From: Nitratireductor aquimarinus
GTDB lineage: Bacteria; Pseudomonadota; Alphaproteobacteria; Rhizobiales; Rhizobiaceae
DNA: 64,000 bases
Reading direction: 5' to 3'
NCBI RefSeq assembly: GCF_046773475.1
Contig: NZ_CP177239.1
Location: 744,001 to 808,000 of the forward strand
The translations under genes were made by a program, and so were the position numbers. A model generated the notes under the pieces. That model searched no databases. It was given only the letters and a program-made list of their open reading frames with translations, and was not told the origin of the DNA. This document shows positions 38,822-47,835 of the stretch, in pieces; position 1 is the stretch's first letter; every line of letters starts with the position of its first letter.

Positions 38822-40381
38822 TCAGGCTCCCTCGCTCTCCGGCTTCGGCTCCACATAGCGCGGGAAGACCGGCTGCGGCGCGGGCAGTTCACTGCCGGAA
38901 ACGAGCGCGTTTTCATCCGAAAGATGCGCGAAGGAGCGTGCATCCGCCGGAACGGCCAGAAGGTCGAGCAGCTTTTCGGCGGAGCCCGGAATGTAGGGCT
39001 GGCAGAGGATCGCCACGCGACGCACCAGCTCGGCGGTCGTGTAGAGCACCGAATGCATGCGCGCAGGATCAGTCTTCTTAAGCGCCCACGGCTCCTGCCC
39101 CGCAAAATAGCGGTTCGCCTCGGCGACAACGCCGAAGATTGCGCCCAGCGCCTGATGAAGCGCCTGCGTGCTCATGGCCGTGCGTGCAGTGGCGAGCGCC
39201 TCGTCGGCACTGGCGAGAATGGCCAGATCGGCTTCGCCGAGCGCGCCCTTCTCCGGAACCTTGCCTTCGCAGTTCTTCGCGATCATGGAAAGCGAACGCT
39301 GGGCGAGATTGCCCAGATCGTTTGCAAGATCGGCATTGGTGCGGTTCACGATCGCATCATGGCTGTAGCTGCCGTCCTGACCGAACGGAACCTCGCGCAG
39401 GAAGAAATAGCGCACGGCGTCGAGGCCGTAATGCTCCACCAGCGTGAACGGATCGACGACATTGCCGACCGATTTCGACATTTTCTCACCGCGGTTGAAC
39501 AGGAAGCCATGCGCAAAAACGCGCTTGGGCAGCTCGATGCCAGCCGACATCAGGAATGCCGGCCAGTAGACCGCATGGAAGCGCACAATGTCCTTGCCGA
39601 TCATGTGCACATCGGCCGGCCAGTAGGACCAGCTATCGGCATCCGTGTCCGGGTAGCCCGCAGCGGTGATGTAGTTGGTGAGCGCATCCACCCACACATA
39701 CATCACGTGCTTCTCGTCGCCCGGCACCGGAACGCCCCAGTTGAACGTGGAGCGCGAGATCGACAGGTCCTTGAGGCCGGAGCGAACGAAGCTCATCACC
39801 TCGTTGCGGCGCTCGGACGGGCCGATGAATTCCGGATTGGCTTCATAATGCGCCAGGAGCTTGTCCTGATAGGCGGACAGGCGGAAGAAATAGGTCTCTT
39901 CCTCGTTCCATTCGACCGGCGAGCCGAGCGGCTCGCGGCGAACGCCATCTTCACCGACGGTCGTTTCGCTTTCGTCGAAATAGGCTTCCTGACGGACGGA
40001 GTACCAGCCCTTGTAGCTGTCGAGATAGATGTCGCCATTGTCTGCCATCTTCTTCCAGATAGCCTGACAGGCGCGGTGATGGCGCTCTTCCGTGGTGCGG
40101 ATGAAGCCATCATTGGAGCCGCCCATTGCGGCGATCATCTCGCGGAACACGGCCGAGTTGCGGTCGGCGAGTTCCTGCGCGGTGATGCCTTCCTTTTCGG
40201 CGGTCTGCTGCATCTTCAGCCCGTGCTCATCCGTGCCCGACAGGAAGAAGACATCCTTGCCGTCGAGACGCTGAAACCGCGCCATCGCGTCGGTCGCGAT
40301 CACGGTATAGGCGTGACCGATATGCGGCTTGCCATTCGGGTAGAAAATGGGAGTCGTGATGTAAAAGCTATCGCGGGCCAT
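38822..40381 (-). CDS. metG: Methionyl-tRNA synthetase
   Basis: Charges tRNA(Met) for initiation and elongation. The 519-residue class I enzyme has the HIGH motif in PIFYPNGKPHIGHAYTVIAT (residues 10-29) and the KMSKS loop in RGEKMSKSVGN near 305-315. The anticodon-binding helical domain follows to the end. It lacks the four-cysteine zinc knuckle in the connective domain and the C-terminal tRBD domain, as expected for the short alphaproteobacterial form. The frame is open 17 codons upstream, but ATG 40381 starts the conserved MARDSFYITTP. holB lies 83 bases upstream and tatD 5 downstream. Confidence 0.96.
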   Translation of the reverse strand: MARDSFYITTPIFYPNGKPHIGHAYTVIATDAMARFQRLDGKDVFFLSGTDEHGLKMQQTAEKEGITAQELADRNSAVFREMIAAMGGSNDGFIRTTEERHHRACQAIWKKMADNGDIYLDSYKGWYSVRQEAYFDESETTVGEDGVRREPLGSPVEWNEEETYFFRLSAYQDKLLAHYEANPEFIGPSERRNEVMSFVRSGLKDLSISRSTFNWGVPVPGDEKHVMYVWVDALTNYITAAGYPDTDADSWSYWPADVHMIGKDIVRFHAVYWPAFLMSAGIELPKRVFAHGFLFNRGEKMSKSVGNVVDPFTLVEHYGLDAVRYFFLREVPFGQDGSYSHDAIVNRTNADLANDLGNLAQRSLSMIAKNCEGKVPEKGALGEADLAILASADEALATARTAMSTQALHQALGAIFGVVAEANRYFAGQEPWALKKTDPARMHSVLYTTAELVRRVAILCQPYIPGSAEKLLDLLAVPADARSFAHLSDENALVSGSELPAPQPVFPRYVEPKPESEGA

Positions 40382-40464
40382 TTGGCAGAGAGTCCAGAGA
40401 ATGCATTGTTTGATGACGCCCAGATAGCGCATCGGCGAGGTGCATGCCAGCCCAAGCGGCCGCT

Positions 40465-41508
40465 TCAGGCATTGAATGCGGCATTAAGCTTCGCGGCGAG
40501 CCCGGCGGCATGCTGTTTTCGGTCGAGATTGTAGGTCTCGGCGTCGCGAATTGTGGTGGTGACATCGTCCCAGAGATCGGCAGCGGCGGCAGCGCCACGC
40601 GCATCACCGGCCGCAGCAAGCGCCACGGCACGCTCGTTGATCATGTCGAGAACAGTGCGGTTGAAGATCGAGAACTGCACGTCGCGGTCACGCCCGTTCA
40701 CCGCGTCACCAAGCTTCAGCGCTTCGGCCGCATCGAAATTGCGCCCCGTAGCGAGCTTTTGCAGCACATCGGCGATTTCCGCACCGCCGAACTGCGACAA
40801 CAGGATCGCATTGCGCACACTGCCCTGCGCGCGCGCCGCGATCTCCTCATCGCTGCCACCTCCATCAGCGCCAAGACGGCGCAGAAGCCCGGCAAGCTCC
40901 GGCGTTTCCAGAGGCTGAAGACGCACGATCTGGCAGCGCGAACGGATGGTGGGCAGGAGCCGTCCGAGCGAATGCGTGATCAGCACGAAGAGCGTGCGCG
41001 GCGGCGGCTCCTCCAGGCTCTTGAGCAGGGCGTTGGCGGCGCTGATGTTCAGATCGTCGGCGGAATCGACAATCACCACGCGGTAACCGCCATCATGCGG
41101 CGTCAGCGAAAGGAAGCGATGTATCCTGCGGATCTCGTCGACCGTGATCACCGTCTTGAACTTCTTGTCGCGCTCAACGAAGGGACGCGTCAGATGGAGC
41201 AGAGACGGATGCGCATCCTGCGCCACCAGCCGAAACACCTGTCCGGTGGGATCGGGCGGCGAAAAGCGCGGTGGCGCGGTCTCCGGCTGCGGGTTCGAAA
41301 AAAGATGGTTGGCCAGATGAAAGGCGAGCGTCGCCTTGCCGATTCCGGGCGGACCAGCGAACAGAAGGCCGTGATGCAGTTTGCCGGCACGGTAGGCCCC
41401 TGCAAGCATTTCTGCAGCGCGCTCATGGCCGACGAGTATGGGGTTCTCCGACGGCTCGGGAATATCCGGCAGACTGTCGAAGCGTTCAGGCGCGGTGCGT
41501 TCGAACAT
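40465..41508 (-). CDS. holB: DNA polymerase III delta-prime subunit
   Basis: Clamp-loader subunit of 347 residues. It has the AAA+ fold with LLFAGPPGIGKATLAFHLAN near residues 47-66, a P-loop in which Ala follows Lys instead of Thr/Ser. Next come the Walker B-like VIVDSADDLNISAANALLKS near 145-164 and LEEPPPRTLFVLITH near 165-179, followed by the sensor IRSRCQI (SRC motif). Delta-prime is not an ATPase, so the altered P-loop is normal. The frame continues far upstream inside tmk; ATG 41508 overlapping the tmk stop is the conserved start (MFERTAPERFD). Confidence 0.92.
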   Translation of the reverse strand: MFERTAPERFDSLPDIPEPSENPILVGHERAAEMLAGAYRAGKLHHGLLFAGPPGIGKATLAFHLANHLFSNPQPETAPPRFSPPDPTGQVFRLVAQDAHPSLLHLTRPFVERDKKFKTVITVDEIRRIHRFLSLTPHDGGYRVVIVDSADDLNISAANALLKSLEEPPPRTLFVLITHSLGRLLPTIRSRCQIVRLQPLETPELAGLLRRLGADGGGSDEEIAARAQGSVRNAILLSQFGGAEIADVLQKLATGRNFDAAEALKLGDAVNGRDRDVQFSIFNRTVLDMINERAVALAAAGDARGAAAAADLWDDVTTTIRDAETYNLDRKQHAAGLAAKLNAAFNA

Positions 41509-42173
41509 TACGCCTTGCTCCTTTTGCCAGACGACTGGGCTTCGGCCATCGCAAGACTGACAGTGCGCAGGATGGTTGCTGCAACCTTCTCCGGATCGGC
41601 GTCCGCATCGATGACCACGCAGCGCTGCGGTTCGGCCTTGGCGATTTCCAGAAACGCCTTTCTGCGGCGGCGGTGGATCGACAGCGTTTCCTTCTCGAAA
41701 CGGTCGGGCGTATCGTCGCCACGCCGCGCGGTTGCCCGGCGCAGCCCCTCTTCGGGATCGATGTCGAGAATGAGCGTCAGATCCGGCTTCATGCCGTTGA
41801 CCGTCACGCGTTCGAGATTGGCCATGAAGTCTGCGTCCAGATTGCCGGTCACGCCCTGATAGACGCGCGAGGAATCCAGAAACCGGTCGCAAAGAACAAC
41901 CGCGCCGCGCGCGATGGCAGGCCGTATCACCTGCTCCACATGGTCTGAACGCGCCGCAGCGAAAAGGACTGCCTCCATTGCCGCGCCGAAAGGCTCGGCA
42001 GCGCCCGACAGGAGAACGTGGCGAACGGCTTCGGCGCCCGCAGAACCGCCGGGCTCGCGCGTGACGATGACGTCACGCCCCGCTTCACGCAGGCTGGCCG
42101 CAAGCTGCTCGATCTGCGTCGATTTTCCGGCCCCCTCGCCTCCCTCGAATGTAATGAAGAAACCGCGAGACAA
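41508..42173 (-). CDS. tmk: Thymidylate kinase
   Basis: Phosphorylates dTMP to dTDP. The 221-residue P-loop kinase has FEGGEGAGKSTQIEQLA near residues 9-25, the DRF motif in VLCDRFLDSSRVYQG near 90-104 (DRx dTMP-binding), and the LID region RRATARRGDDTPDRFEKE near 144-161. The conserved start is TTG at 42173, with GGATTGAGG just upstream; no ATG is suitably placed. It overlaps holB by one base. The order tmk-holB-metG-tatD is standard in Rhizobiales. Confidence 0.94.
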   Translation of the reverse strand: MSRGFFITFEGGEGAGKSTQIEQLAASLREAGRDVIVTREPGGSAGAEAVRHVLLSGAAEPFGAAMEAVLFAAARSDHVEQVIRPAIARGAVVLCDRFLDSSRVYQGVTGNLDADFMANLERVTVNGMKPDLTLILDIDPEEGLRRATARRGDDTPDRFEKETLSIHRRRRKAFLEIAKAEPQRCVVIDADADPEKVAATILRTVSLAMAEAQSSGKRSKA

Positions 42174-42315
42174 GAGACCTCAATCCTTTCAGTAAGCGCC
42201 TGCCGGCTCCATTGCCGAACACGCTCCTACTTAGGCTCTCGTTTCCCGCAGGTCCATGCTGAACTGACATTGCGACAGGCTTTGTGGATGGCGGACGGGT
42301 GATGCGTCGCCGCGC

Positions 42316-43515
42316 TCAGGAGCGATACCGGCGCATCCAGCCGGTCAGAAGCTCACCGACGGCATCCAGCGCGCGGTCCGGCAGCCCACCCACGGCAATG
42401 CTTTCGGCTGCATAGAGCGGCGTTTCCTGGCTGAGCGTGTCGCCGATCCAGACCTTGAGCGTGCCGATGCGCTGGCCCTCTTCCACCGGAGCCGGGATCG
42501 GACCCTGATAGACGATGCGCGCACGCAGGCTGTCGGCATTGGTGATGGGACGGAAGATGGCCACAGGCCCCTTCGCGCGCACCGCAAGCTCGCCCTTGGC
42601 TCCGCCAAATACGGAGACGTTGCCGATGGTTTCACCTTCGGCGAAGATATCCATGCGCTCGAACGCCCGCACGCCCCAGTCCAGCATCTTGCGCGCTTCT
42701 TCGGCCCGCTCGCTCTCGGTCTCAAGCCCGCTCATCGCCATGAAAAGCCGGCGGCCATTGCGGTTGACGGAACCGACGATGGCGTAGCCCGAAGCTTCCG
42801 TAAAACCGGTTTTCAGCCCGTCCGCGCCAATATCCATGCGCAGAAGCGGGTTGCGGTTGCGCTGCAGGATCTTGTTCCAGGTGAAGGATTCCTGCGCGTA
42901 ATATTTGTAGAATTCCGGATACTCCCGCCAAAGATGGGTGGCGAGCGTCACCAGATCACGCATGGTGACATGCTGACCTTCGGCGGGCAACCCGCTCGAA
43001 TTCACGAACACCGAATCCGTCAAGCCGATCTTGTGGGCGCGCTCGGTCATCAGACGCGCGAAATTCTCTTCGGACCCCGCCATGCCTTCCGCGATGATGA
43101 TGCAGCCATCATTGGCCGACTGGACGATCACGCCCTGGATCAGCGCCTCGAGCGGCACGGAGGATTTGATCTCGGCGAACATGGTCGACGTGCCCGAAAC
43201 GGCCCCGCCCGTGCGCCAGGCGTGTTCGCTCACATAGAACGCATCACTCATCGAAAGCCGCCCGCTCTTGATGGCGTTGAAGACGACTTCCATCGTCATC
43301 AGCTTGGCGAGCGAAGCCGGGGGTATTTTCTCGTCCGGGTTCTTGGAGAAGAGGACCGTGCCCGTGTCCGCATCGATCAGAAAGGCCTGTCTGGCCCGGG
43401 TTTCGAACAATTGGGCGAATGCCGCCTGCGACCCGAGAAACAGAAGACAGAAGGCGAAAACAAGCGATTTATTGAGTGTAGAGATCACCGACCATGCACC
43501 ATACCAGAACCCCAC
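42316..43515 (-). CDS. D-alanyl-D-alanine carboxypeptidase (PBP5/6 type)
   Basis: Periplasmic peptidase S11 that trims D-Ala from peptidoglycan stems. The 399-residue protein has a signal peptide (hydrophobic segment about 15-34, ending AAFA), the active-site SLAK at 68-71, SAN at 133-135 and KTG at 235-237. The C-terminal beta domain, from about residue 295, ends with a likely amphipathic membrane anchor (WMRRYR). It starts with GTG 43515; a second in-frame GTG nine codons later would give a shorter signal peptide and cannot be excluded. It lies between rlpA and tmk, a conserved Rhizobiales order. Confidence 0.92.
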   Translation of the reverse strand: MGFWYGAWSVISTLNKSLVFAFCLLFLGSQAAFAQLFETRARQAFLIDADTGTVLFSKNPDEKIPPASLAKLMTMEVVFNAIKSGRLSMSDAFYVSEHAWRTGGAVSGTSTMFAEIKSSVPLEALIQGVIVQSANDGCIIIAEGMAGSEENFARLMTERAHKIGLTDSVFVNSSGLPAEGQHVTMRDLVTLATHLWREYPEFYKYYAQESFTWNKILQRNRNPLLRMDIGADGLKTGFTEASGYAIVGSVNRNGRRLFMAMSGLETESERAEEARKMLDWGVRAFERMDIFAEGETIGNVSVFGGAKGELAVRAKGPVAIFRPITNADSLRARIVYQGPIPAPVEEGQRIGTLKVWIGDTLSQETPLYAAESIAVGGLPDRALDAVGELLTGWMRRYRS

Positions 43516-43590
43516 CAGGGAGACTCTAGCGCTGCTCAGCCGGCGGGATCAACCGCGGTAATACAAATTTGATGAAATGGTTATGGGCCG

Positions 43591-43611
43591 GGGGCGCCGC
43601 GCCGGCGCCCC
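43591..43611 (-). terminator. GC-rich hairpin after rlpA
   Basis: GGGGCGCC and GGCGCCCC form a perfect 8-bp stem with a 5-base loop, seven bases after the rlpA stop on the minus strand. No T-run follows, so this is a hairpin with possible terminator function. Confidence 0.45.
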
Positions 43612-43617
43612 GATCAT

Positions 43618-44859
43618 TCAGCGGACGATGAAAGCGTCGGCTGCGCCTGCATTCCAGGCGGCCTGCAGCACCTGGTCGATGGAACTCTGATCCTGCGGCG
43701 TGACGGCGAGCGTATAGTAGAGCGTGCCGGCATCATCCGAAACGGTTTCGAACTTCAGCTGACCGAAACCCGCGAGCTTCTCTGCCTGCGCCTTGGCCTC
43801 GGCCTCAGACTGCCAGGTGCCGATATTGATGAAGGCCAGATCGTCCGAAGCGCCCTGCCCGGCTGCGCCGGGCTGCTTCTGCCGCCACCAGCGCGCCACG
43901 TCCTGCGACTGCAGATCGCTGCGCAGCACATTGTCAAACGCGCCAGCAGCCGCGCTCACGCGCTGATCGGCATAAGAGAGGAACGCCACGTCACGCTCGA
44001 CGCCGTCCATCGGCAGTGAATCCGGGCGGTCGGGAACCAGCGGACCGGAGGTTGGCAGGGTGAAGGAGCCGGAAGACGCGGCAATCGGCTGCGGCGGCGT
44101 CAGGCCCGGCTGGCTCGCAAATGCGTCGCGCGCCTTGACGCCTGGAAGCGTCGCCGTCGGCGTGGAGCCGTTCATTGCAATCATCACGCCGGTCGGCAGA
44201 CCGTCGGATGGATCGGGTGCTGCGCCGCCCGGGCGGTAGGACGCCATGAGATATTCGTCGTCGCGTCCTTCGAGCGGCGCCGGGCCGACATATTCGACCT
44301 TCACCTTTGCTACGCCGGCGCTCTGGTAATCGAGCAGCTGGGCCGCACGCTTCGACAGATCGATGATGCGGTTGTGCGCGAAGGGACCGCGATCATTGAC
44401 GCGGACCAGAACGGAGCTGCCATTGTCGACATTGGTGACGCGCGCATAGCTGGGCAGCGGCATGGTCGGATGCGCCGCAGAAAGATGCGTCATGTCATAG
44501 GTTTCGCCATTGGCCGTGAGCCGGCCATGAAAGGCGTCGCCATACCAGGAAGCCGCGCCGACCTTTTCATAGTCGGGGTCTTCCTTGGGATGATACCACT
44601 TGCCCTTGATCTGATAGGGCTTGCCCACCTGGCGGCGGCCACCGCCGCGCTTCAGGTTGGAGCTTTTCATGGAAACGCGCGGGCTTGCCTGAACGCCGTA
44701 TTCGGACTCGGCGAAATATTCCTTGGACTTGGTTTTGTTGACAGCGACCTTGGGGGTCGTGGACGAGCACGCCGAAAGCAATGCGGCACAGGCTGCAAAG
44801 GCAATGGCGGACGACAGGCGGCGAACCGCAATGCGGTGCACAACAATCTGAATGCTCAT
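43618..44859 (-). CDS. rlpA: Septal ring lytic transglycosylase RlpA family lipoprotein
   Basis: A 413-residue outer-membrane lipoprotein acting on peptidoglycan at the septum. The signal ends with the lipobox LLSAC (Cys31). The DPBB domain runs from about residue 88 to 185: GAASWYGDAFHGRLTANGE, MPLPSYARVTNVDNGSSVLV and VNDRGPFAHNRIIDLSKRAA, with the catalytic-type Glu and Asp in place. A long low-complexity linker leads to a C-terminal SPOR domain (about 330-413) that binds denuded glycan strands. The frame is open 19 codons upstream; ATG 44859 begins a proper signal peptide. It precedes the carboxypeptidase gene by 102 bases. Confidence 0.91.
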   Translation of the reverse strand: MSIQIVVHRIAVRRLSSAIAFAACAALLSACSSTTPKVAVNKTKSKEYFAESEYGVQASPRVSMKSSNLKRGGGRRQVGKPYQIKGKWYHPKEDPDYEKVGAASWYGDAFHGRLTANGETYDMTHLSAAHPTMPLPSYARVTNVDNGSSVLVRVNDRGPFAHNRIIDLSKRAAQLLDYQSAGVAKVKVEYVGPAPLEGRDDEYLMASYRPGGAAPDPSDGLPTGVMIAMNGSTPTATLPGVKARDAFASQPGLTPPQPIAASSGSFTLPTSGPLVPDRPDSLPMDGVERDVAFLSYADQRVSAAAGAFDNVLRSDLQSQDVARWWRQKQPGAAGQGASDDLAFINIGTWQSEAEAKAQAEKLAGFGQLKFETVSDDAGTLYYTLAVTPQDQSSIDQVLQAAWNAGAADAFIVR

Positions 44860-45195
44860 GCGTCCGCGTCTCCCCCGGACATCGAAATCCCGTTCATGGT
44901 CGCGAGATATCCCCACTCGTCAAAAAATGCCGAAACAAGGCGTTCCGGTTTCTACAACTCAGGATGCCCTCCGCACCCCTAGCTGAAATGCATTAGCAAG
45001 TTGTAAATCATTTATGGCAGCAAAACGGCAGAATTTCGAATTTTTGCCAAAACCTTACTACCATTGCGTGTGTTATTAGACTGACACGGTTTCAAATGTA
45101 AACCCCGCGTGCATCCGGCAACGCCGATCTGCTTGTGCGGGCGCGGTTTCGGGGCACGTTCGAATCGCCGCATCGCGCGGTGAGCCAGCGCAGCG
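44860..45195. other. Intergenic region upstream of rlpA
   Basis: 336 bases with no credible gene. The stretch 44985-45110 is clearly AT-richer than its surroundings and probably contains the rlpA promoter on the minus strand. I could not pick one -35/-10 pair with confidence, and I see no repeat or RNA gene. Confidence 0.4.
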
Positions 45196-45624
45196 CTAGA
45201 ATTCGATCACCACCGATGGCGCACTGCGCTCTGCCTCGCCGTGGAACACGAATTCGATGTTGTTGCCATCCGGATCGAGCACGAATGCGGCGTAGTAACC
45301 GGGATGATACGCCCTTTCGCCGGGCGCACCGTTGTCGCGTCCGCCATGCGCCATCGCGGCCTGATAGCAGGCATCCACCATGGCGCGGTCCCTGGCCTGA
45401 AAAGCCAGGTGATGACGCCCCGTCAACACGCCGAGCGCTGCGGGGCTGTCCGCCGAAGACACCACCAGTTCGTCAGCGAAGAAGAAATCGGCATTCGTGC
45501 CGATGACCGGAATGTCGAGCACCTCCAGAACGGCTGCGTAAAAGGCGTGGCTTGCCTCAAGATCGCGCACGACGAGCTGGATGTGGTCAATGAGCCGGCC
45601 ACGATGCAGTTGCTGGGTTTCCAT
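45196..45624 (-). CDS. VOC family (glyoxalase-like) protein
   Basis: A 142-residue VOC-fold protein. It opens RLIDHIQLVVRDLEASHAFY (residues 10-29) with the first metal-ligand His, has GRHHLAFQARDRAMVDACYQ near 68-87, and ends the core with GYYAAFVLDPDGNNIEFVFH near 109-128, with a Glu ligand. The pattern His, His and Glu suggests an active metal site, as in dioxygenases, glyoxalase or FosA-type enzymes. The frame is open 64 codons upstream; ATG 45624 matches the usual start. The substrate is not known. Confidence 0.85.
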   Translation of the reverse strand: METQQLHRGRLIDHIQLVVRDLEASHAFYAAVLEVLDIPVIGTNADFFFADELVVSSADSPAALGVLTGRHHLAFQARDRAMVDACYQAAMAHGGRDNGAPGERAYHPGYYAAFVLDPDGNNIEFVFHGEAERSAPSVVIEF

Positions 45625-45854
45625 GGTTGGGCTCCGTGTGGAATGGGGCTGGTTTCGCCTCCTGCGCTGACGGATAGCATAACTTTGGGGTTTCTGCGTG
45701 CTGGAACCTTGGGCTTTGGCGACGCAGAAGGAGCCGCAGATGCCCCCGCCTTGCTCCAGCACCAAACTGCTTACCCGACCGTTCAGCATGTTGCTCGGAT
45801 ACAATCGACAGGCCAACGACCTGCCGCTAATCTTGTCGGCGGGCGGGGTGTGTC

Positions 45855-47018
45855 ATGACGTATAAATGGTATCTGCGTATTGTTTTTACAGCTGCATTGC
45901 TACTGAGCTTCAGCGTAGCTGCCCGCTGCGATCTGACATATGAGCCTGGGCGCACGGAAGATGGTCTCAGCTATCTGGTTGTTCACGGCTCTTTCACCAA
46001 AGGCGATGATCTATCGGAGTTCACTGCCGCAGTCCGCGCAGCAAACCCGACCGTGGTGACATTCAATTCCCCGGGTGGAAACGTCATAAAGGCCATGGAA
46101 CTGGGCCGACTGATCCGTGCTTTCGAGCTCAACACACTCCAGTTTCGTGAACTCGAATGCGCCTCGGCCTGTGCTCTTGCATTTCTTGGGGGTGTGGTTC
46201 GCATTGCTCTGCCCGGATCGATCGGCGTGCATCGGGCTTCCTTTGCAGACGGTCACCAGATGTCGGCGGATGATGCAGTGTCCAGCGTTCAGGCGATGAC
46301 GGCCGAAGTCATGAGCTACATGTACAGCATGGGTGCTGATCCCGGTCTTTTGCAGCTTTCACTGCGCTACGACGCCAGTGACATGCGCTACCTTTCAGGC
46401 AGCGAGATGCAGCAGTTCAAGGTCGTCACCCACGCAGGAGACATACCCACAGAGAGCCCCTCACCTCAATACACCCCGCCGACCGCACCCAGCCCGGAAG
46501 TTGGCAGATCACCGAGCGCCCCGGCAGGACCTGCAGATTTGCTAACTATTCCCACAGCAAGGACGGGGCTTGTTCGCCATCCAAAGGGTGAAGTGCCCTT
46601 GAAATCAAATGCGGACGGAAAAGCGCCGAATCTGGCGACATTGCACAATGGCACTGCGCTGCAGATTCTCGGCAATGTGGAGCGATGGTATCGTGTCAGG
46701 GTGCGAGGTTACTCGGGATACCTTCACCACACATAGGTTTATGTGGACCAGTTCGAGAGCGGCCCTTTCGGGCACCGCCACATTCAGGTGAAAAGTTTCG
46801 CTGATATGGAGACCGCGAACGCCTATGTCCGCTCATCTTCCATTCCCGTCTCCGCCTATCTGGCGACAAACGGATGGTTTGCCATAACTCTGCGTGACAC
46901 CTTCGAACCGGATGTTGCGAGAACTCTGGTCAAGGAAATGAAAGCACGAGGCGCCATTCCCGACGATAGCTTCATGACTTTTGGCAACACTTATGTACGG
47001 AAAGTCTGTTGTTGGTGA
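45855..47018 (+). pseudogene. ClpP-like periplasmic protease with SH3 and SPOR-like tail, split by an amber codon
   Basis: The first part (45855-46736, 293 residues) has a signal peptide (to about residue 23), a ClpP/crotonase-like domain of the COG3904 type with TFNSPGGNVIKAMELGR near 71-87 and LECASACALAFLGGV near 99-113, a Pro-rich linker, and an SH3b domain near 250-292 that stops at YSGYLHHT. After the TAG at 46734 the same frame continues without another stop to 47018: VYVDQFESGPFGH and then a SPOR-like domain (HIQVKSFADMETANAYVRSS). SH3b domains normally have a Trp or Leu here, so TAG is most simply a mutated TGG. Alternatives are readthrough or two proteins restarting at GTG 46743. 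Intact length would be 387 residues. Confidence 0.7.
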
Positions 47019-47045
47019 GACAGAGAGTTGGGCCGTGCACCTCCC

Positions 47046-47441
47046 TCAGCGCTCTCTGTATGCGCAATAGACGGATTGATGCCACGCGATCACAGAAGCC
47101 GGGACGGATATGAGGCCATACTGCCAGGATATATCGCTGAAACTGCCTTCAAAGAGATACATCTCCAGCCTGATCGCAATGGCCTGAATGACAATCAGAA
47201 ACAGCAGCAGCGACGAGACTGGTCTCAGTTTGAGCGCAGCAACAATGGCCAGCAGAACCGCCCCGCCCACCAGCGCGACAACCAGCGCCACAACGAAAGT
47301 CACGGCAGCGATATAGGCGAGTTCCAGACCAATCGAACGGGCCGCTATTCCCACGAGAACCGCATGGGCCAGCGCCGCGAAGATGGATGTCGCGATGGCC
47401 GCAGGAAAGAGGCGGCGAAATAGGGGCTGCGTTTCGCGCAT
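47046..47441 (-). CDS. Small integral membrane protein
   Basis: A 131-residue protein with about four hydrophobic segments, at roughly residues 10-33, 40-66, 75-92 and 108-124, and an Arg-rich N terminus (MRETQPLFRRLF). The frequent Ala/Val/Leu runs and short loops point to a polytopic inner-membrane protein. I recognise no family with confidence. It converges on the protease pseudogene with 27 bases between. No regulatory feature was seen. Confidence 0.65.
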   Translation of the reverse strand: MRETQPLFRRLFPAAIATSIFAALAHAVLVGIAARSIGLELAYIAAVTFVVALVVALVGGAVLLAIVAALKLRPVSSLLLFLIVIQAIAIRLEMYLFEGSFSDISWQYGLISVPASVIAWHQSVYCAYRER

Positions 47442-47664
47442 GTGTTTCAGATTTCCCGCAATCTTCCCCAGTTTCGCGAAACCTCGTTTCGACAGGCGGT
47501 CGCTTCTTCACCCTTCGGCAAGCATTGCCACGCGCAGAACCGCAAGTCGATGCTCCAGTTTATGCAGGTTTTGAAACAGACATATACAGAGAAATCTGCA
47601 ACCGTTCCTTACAATGCGGTGGCTCGCGGCGGTCAACGGTATTTGGGAGAATGCAGGTGATGCA

Positions 47665-47754
47665 TGGCGGAGGGAGTGGGATTCGAACCCACGAGACGGT
47701 CACCCGCCTGCCGGTTTTCAAGACCGGTGCCTTCAACCGCTCGGCCATCCCTCC
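47665..47754 (-). tRNA. tRNA-Ser (anticodon UGA)
   Basis: On the minus strand the acceptor pair GGAGGGA/TCCCTCC encloses a class II tRNA of 90 nucleotides including encoded CCA. The D-arm region reads TGGCCGAGCGGTTGAAGGCA, the anticodon loop CTTGAAA with TGA, a long variable arm follows, and the T-loop is GGTTCGAATCCC. The 5' end faces the integrase gene 81 bases away. Confidence 0.95.
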
Positions 47755-47807
47755 GGACATTGATATCGTTAGCTTTTTCGGGCTCTTGGCATCGCTCGAC
47801 TAGCGCG

Positions 47808-47826
47808 TTGCTACCATTTTGCTACC
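47808..47826. repeat. Direct repeats next to the integrase, candidate att or binding sites
   Basis: TTGCTACC occurs at 47808-47815 and again at 47819-47826, 11 bases apart, in the short gap between the tRNA-Ser 5' end and the integrase stop. Short direct repeats here are typical of integrase binding or core sites. The partner site at the other end of the element is not in the window. Confidence 0.4.
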
Positions 47827-47835
47827 GAATGTCTT

